Assembly: GCA_031286725.1 (NCBI GenBank) | Contig: JAITTR010000020.1 | Location: forward strand, 1 to 5,265 | DNA from: Holosporales bacterium | Lineage (GTDB): Bacteria > Pseudomonadota > Alphaproteobacteria > RUG11792 | Direction: 5' to 3' | Length of the DNA: 5,265 bases | Part shown: positions 4,553 through 5,265 of the stretch, piece after piece | Layout: every line of letters begins with the position of its first letter | How positions within the stretch are numbered: the first letter of the stretch is position 1 | The notes under the pieces: model-generated | What the model saw: only the letters and a program-made list of their open reading frames with translations | What the model was told of the DNA's origin: nothing | Databases searched by the model: none | Program-made: the position numbers and the translations under genes

Positions 4553-5265
4553 TTACCTAGCTTGGCAGTCGCTTTTCTGCTCTGTCAAAATATCTCTAAT
4601 ATCTTCTGCCGAGTTTATCGATTCAGGTTCCGATTTTAGGAGCGTTTTATACGTTTTTTCATATATTTCGGAAAACTTTATTTTTCCGCTTAAAAACTCA
4701 TAGACATATTTTTCGTTCGCCAAATTTAAGGCTATTGTTTTTCTTTCTTTTACTGCCCAATAAGCCAAGTCTATGTTTCTTTTTTGCCAACTTTTCGGTT
4801 TTTGAAATTCTAGCTTACCTATTTCTTCAAAATTTATTTCTTTCATATCGCAGGGTTTCCGCTGAGGAAAGTTAAGGGCGAACGAAATTGGCATAGCCAT
4901 ATTGGGAGAAGACATAACGGATTTATAACTGCCGTCTTGAAACATAACCATCCCATGAATTATGGAATTAGGATGAATCAGGGCTTCTATTTTCTCTATG
5001 TCAATATCGAAAAGGCAATGGGCTTCTATGATCTCTAATGCCTTATTTATCAAAGTGGCGCTATCTATTGTTATCTTTTTCCCCATATCCCAATTAGGAT
5101 GAGACAAAGCTTCAAGCGGAGTTATGTTATTTAGCTCATTTTCCTCGAAATTCAAAAAAGGCCCTCCCGAGGCGGTTAAAATAATCTTATTTATTTCGTT
5201 TATATCTTCGTTAACGAGGCATTGAAATATCGCGTTATGTTCGGAATCTATTGGAATTATTTGCG
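4553..5265 (-). CDS. dxr: 1-deoxy-D-xylulose 5-phosphate reductoisomerase, C-terminal part (cut by window edge)
   Basis: Dxr converts 1-deoxy-D-xylulose 5-phosphate to 2-C-methyl-D-erythritol 4-phosphate with NADPH and a divalent metal, the first committed MEP step. The frame is open from the right edge to TAA at 4553-4555, giving 236 residues of a protein usually near 380-400. The NADPH-binding N terminus lies outside. In fragment numbering the catalytic-domain motifs are IPIDSEHNAIFQ (metal-ligand Asp6 and Glu8), LTASGGPF (29-36, Ser32), SHPNWDMG (54-61, His55) and DSATLINKALEIIEA (67-81, with Ser68, Asn73, Lys74 and Glu77). These match the substrate- and metal-binding residues of the E. 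coli enzyme. IHPNSIIHGMV and the C-terminal LNLANE motif follow. All key residues in view are kept, so it should be active. A TTG at 5155 lies inside SGGPFLNF and is not the start. It converges with lpxB. Confidence 0.97.
   Translation of the reverse strand, partial: QIIPIDSEHNAIFQCLVNEDINEINKIILTASGGPFLNFEENELNNITPLEALSHPNWDMGKKITIDSATLINKALEIIEAHCLFDIDIEKIEALIHPNSIIHGMVMFQDGSYKSVMSSPNMAMPISFALNFPQRKPCDMKEINFEEIGKLEFQKPKSWQKRNIDLAYWAVKERKTIALNLANEKYVYEFLSGKIKFSEIYEKTYKTLLKSEPESINSAEDIRDILTEQKSDCQAR

Noticed and set aside
5153..5155. TTG as the start of dxr
   Set aside because: The frame stays open upstream to the window edge and encodes the conserved DSEHNAIFQ and ASGGPF motifs, so this TTG is an internal Leu codon.
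1..5265. CRISPR arrays, tRNA or rRNA genes, insertion sequences, phage genes
   Set aside because: No regularly spaced repeats, tRNA cloverleaf or CCA-type ends, rRNA-like sequence, transposase, integrase or phage-like proteins were seen.

Overview
The window is AT-rich bacterial chromosome carrying housekeeping genes of a Gram-negative, lipid A-making bacterium. That bacterium uses the MEP isoprenoid pathway and the GatCAB route to amidated aminoacyl-tRNA. The low GC, the long gene-poor stretches between intact housekeeping genes and the general look of the proteins suggest an Elusimicrobia/Endomicrobium-like gut symbiont. That assignment is an impression from composition and gene content, not a proven one.

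Layout. (1) Positions 1-407, minus strand: the N-terminal third of gatA, running off the left edge. (2) 408-559: a short intergenic region with a good sigma70-type promoter facing gatA and a very GC-rich perfect hairpin between that promoter and the gatA start. (3) 560-1798, minus strand: a 412-residue protein whose first ~200 residues resemble tRNA-dependent cyclodipeptide synthases (CDPS) and whose middle is a PAS sensor domain. This is the most unusual gene here. (4) 1799-2437: 639 bases with no convincing gene, holding the promoter of the CDPS-PAS gene, a nested set of inverted repeats ending in a terminator-like hairpin, and the rpsP promoter. (5) 2438-4362, plus strand: a compact operon rpsP-rimM-lpxB. 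(6) 4363-4552: a convergent intergenic region rich in small palindromes. (7) 4553 to the right edge, minus strand: the C-terminal ~236 residues of dxr.

How the genes work together. rpsP and rimM form the usual ribosome pair (protein S16 and the factor that helps mature the 30S subunit). trmD and rplS, which often follow them, are absent, and lpxB (lipid A disaccharide synthase) is translationally coupled to rimM instead. dxr (first committed MEP step) and gatA are unlinked core functions on the other strand. The CDPS-PAS protein lies on the same strand as gatA and just upstream of it. CDPS enzymes take aminoacyl groups from charged tRNA, so the protein may link a PAS-sensed signal to charged tRNA. 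Several positions equivalent to CDPS catalytic residues look substituted, so it may be a diverged enzyme or a non-catalytic tRNA-binding sensor.
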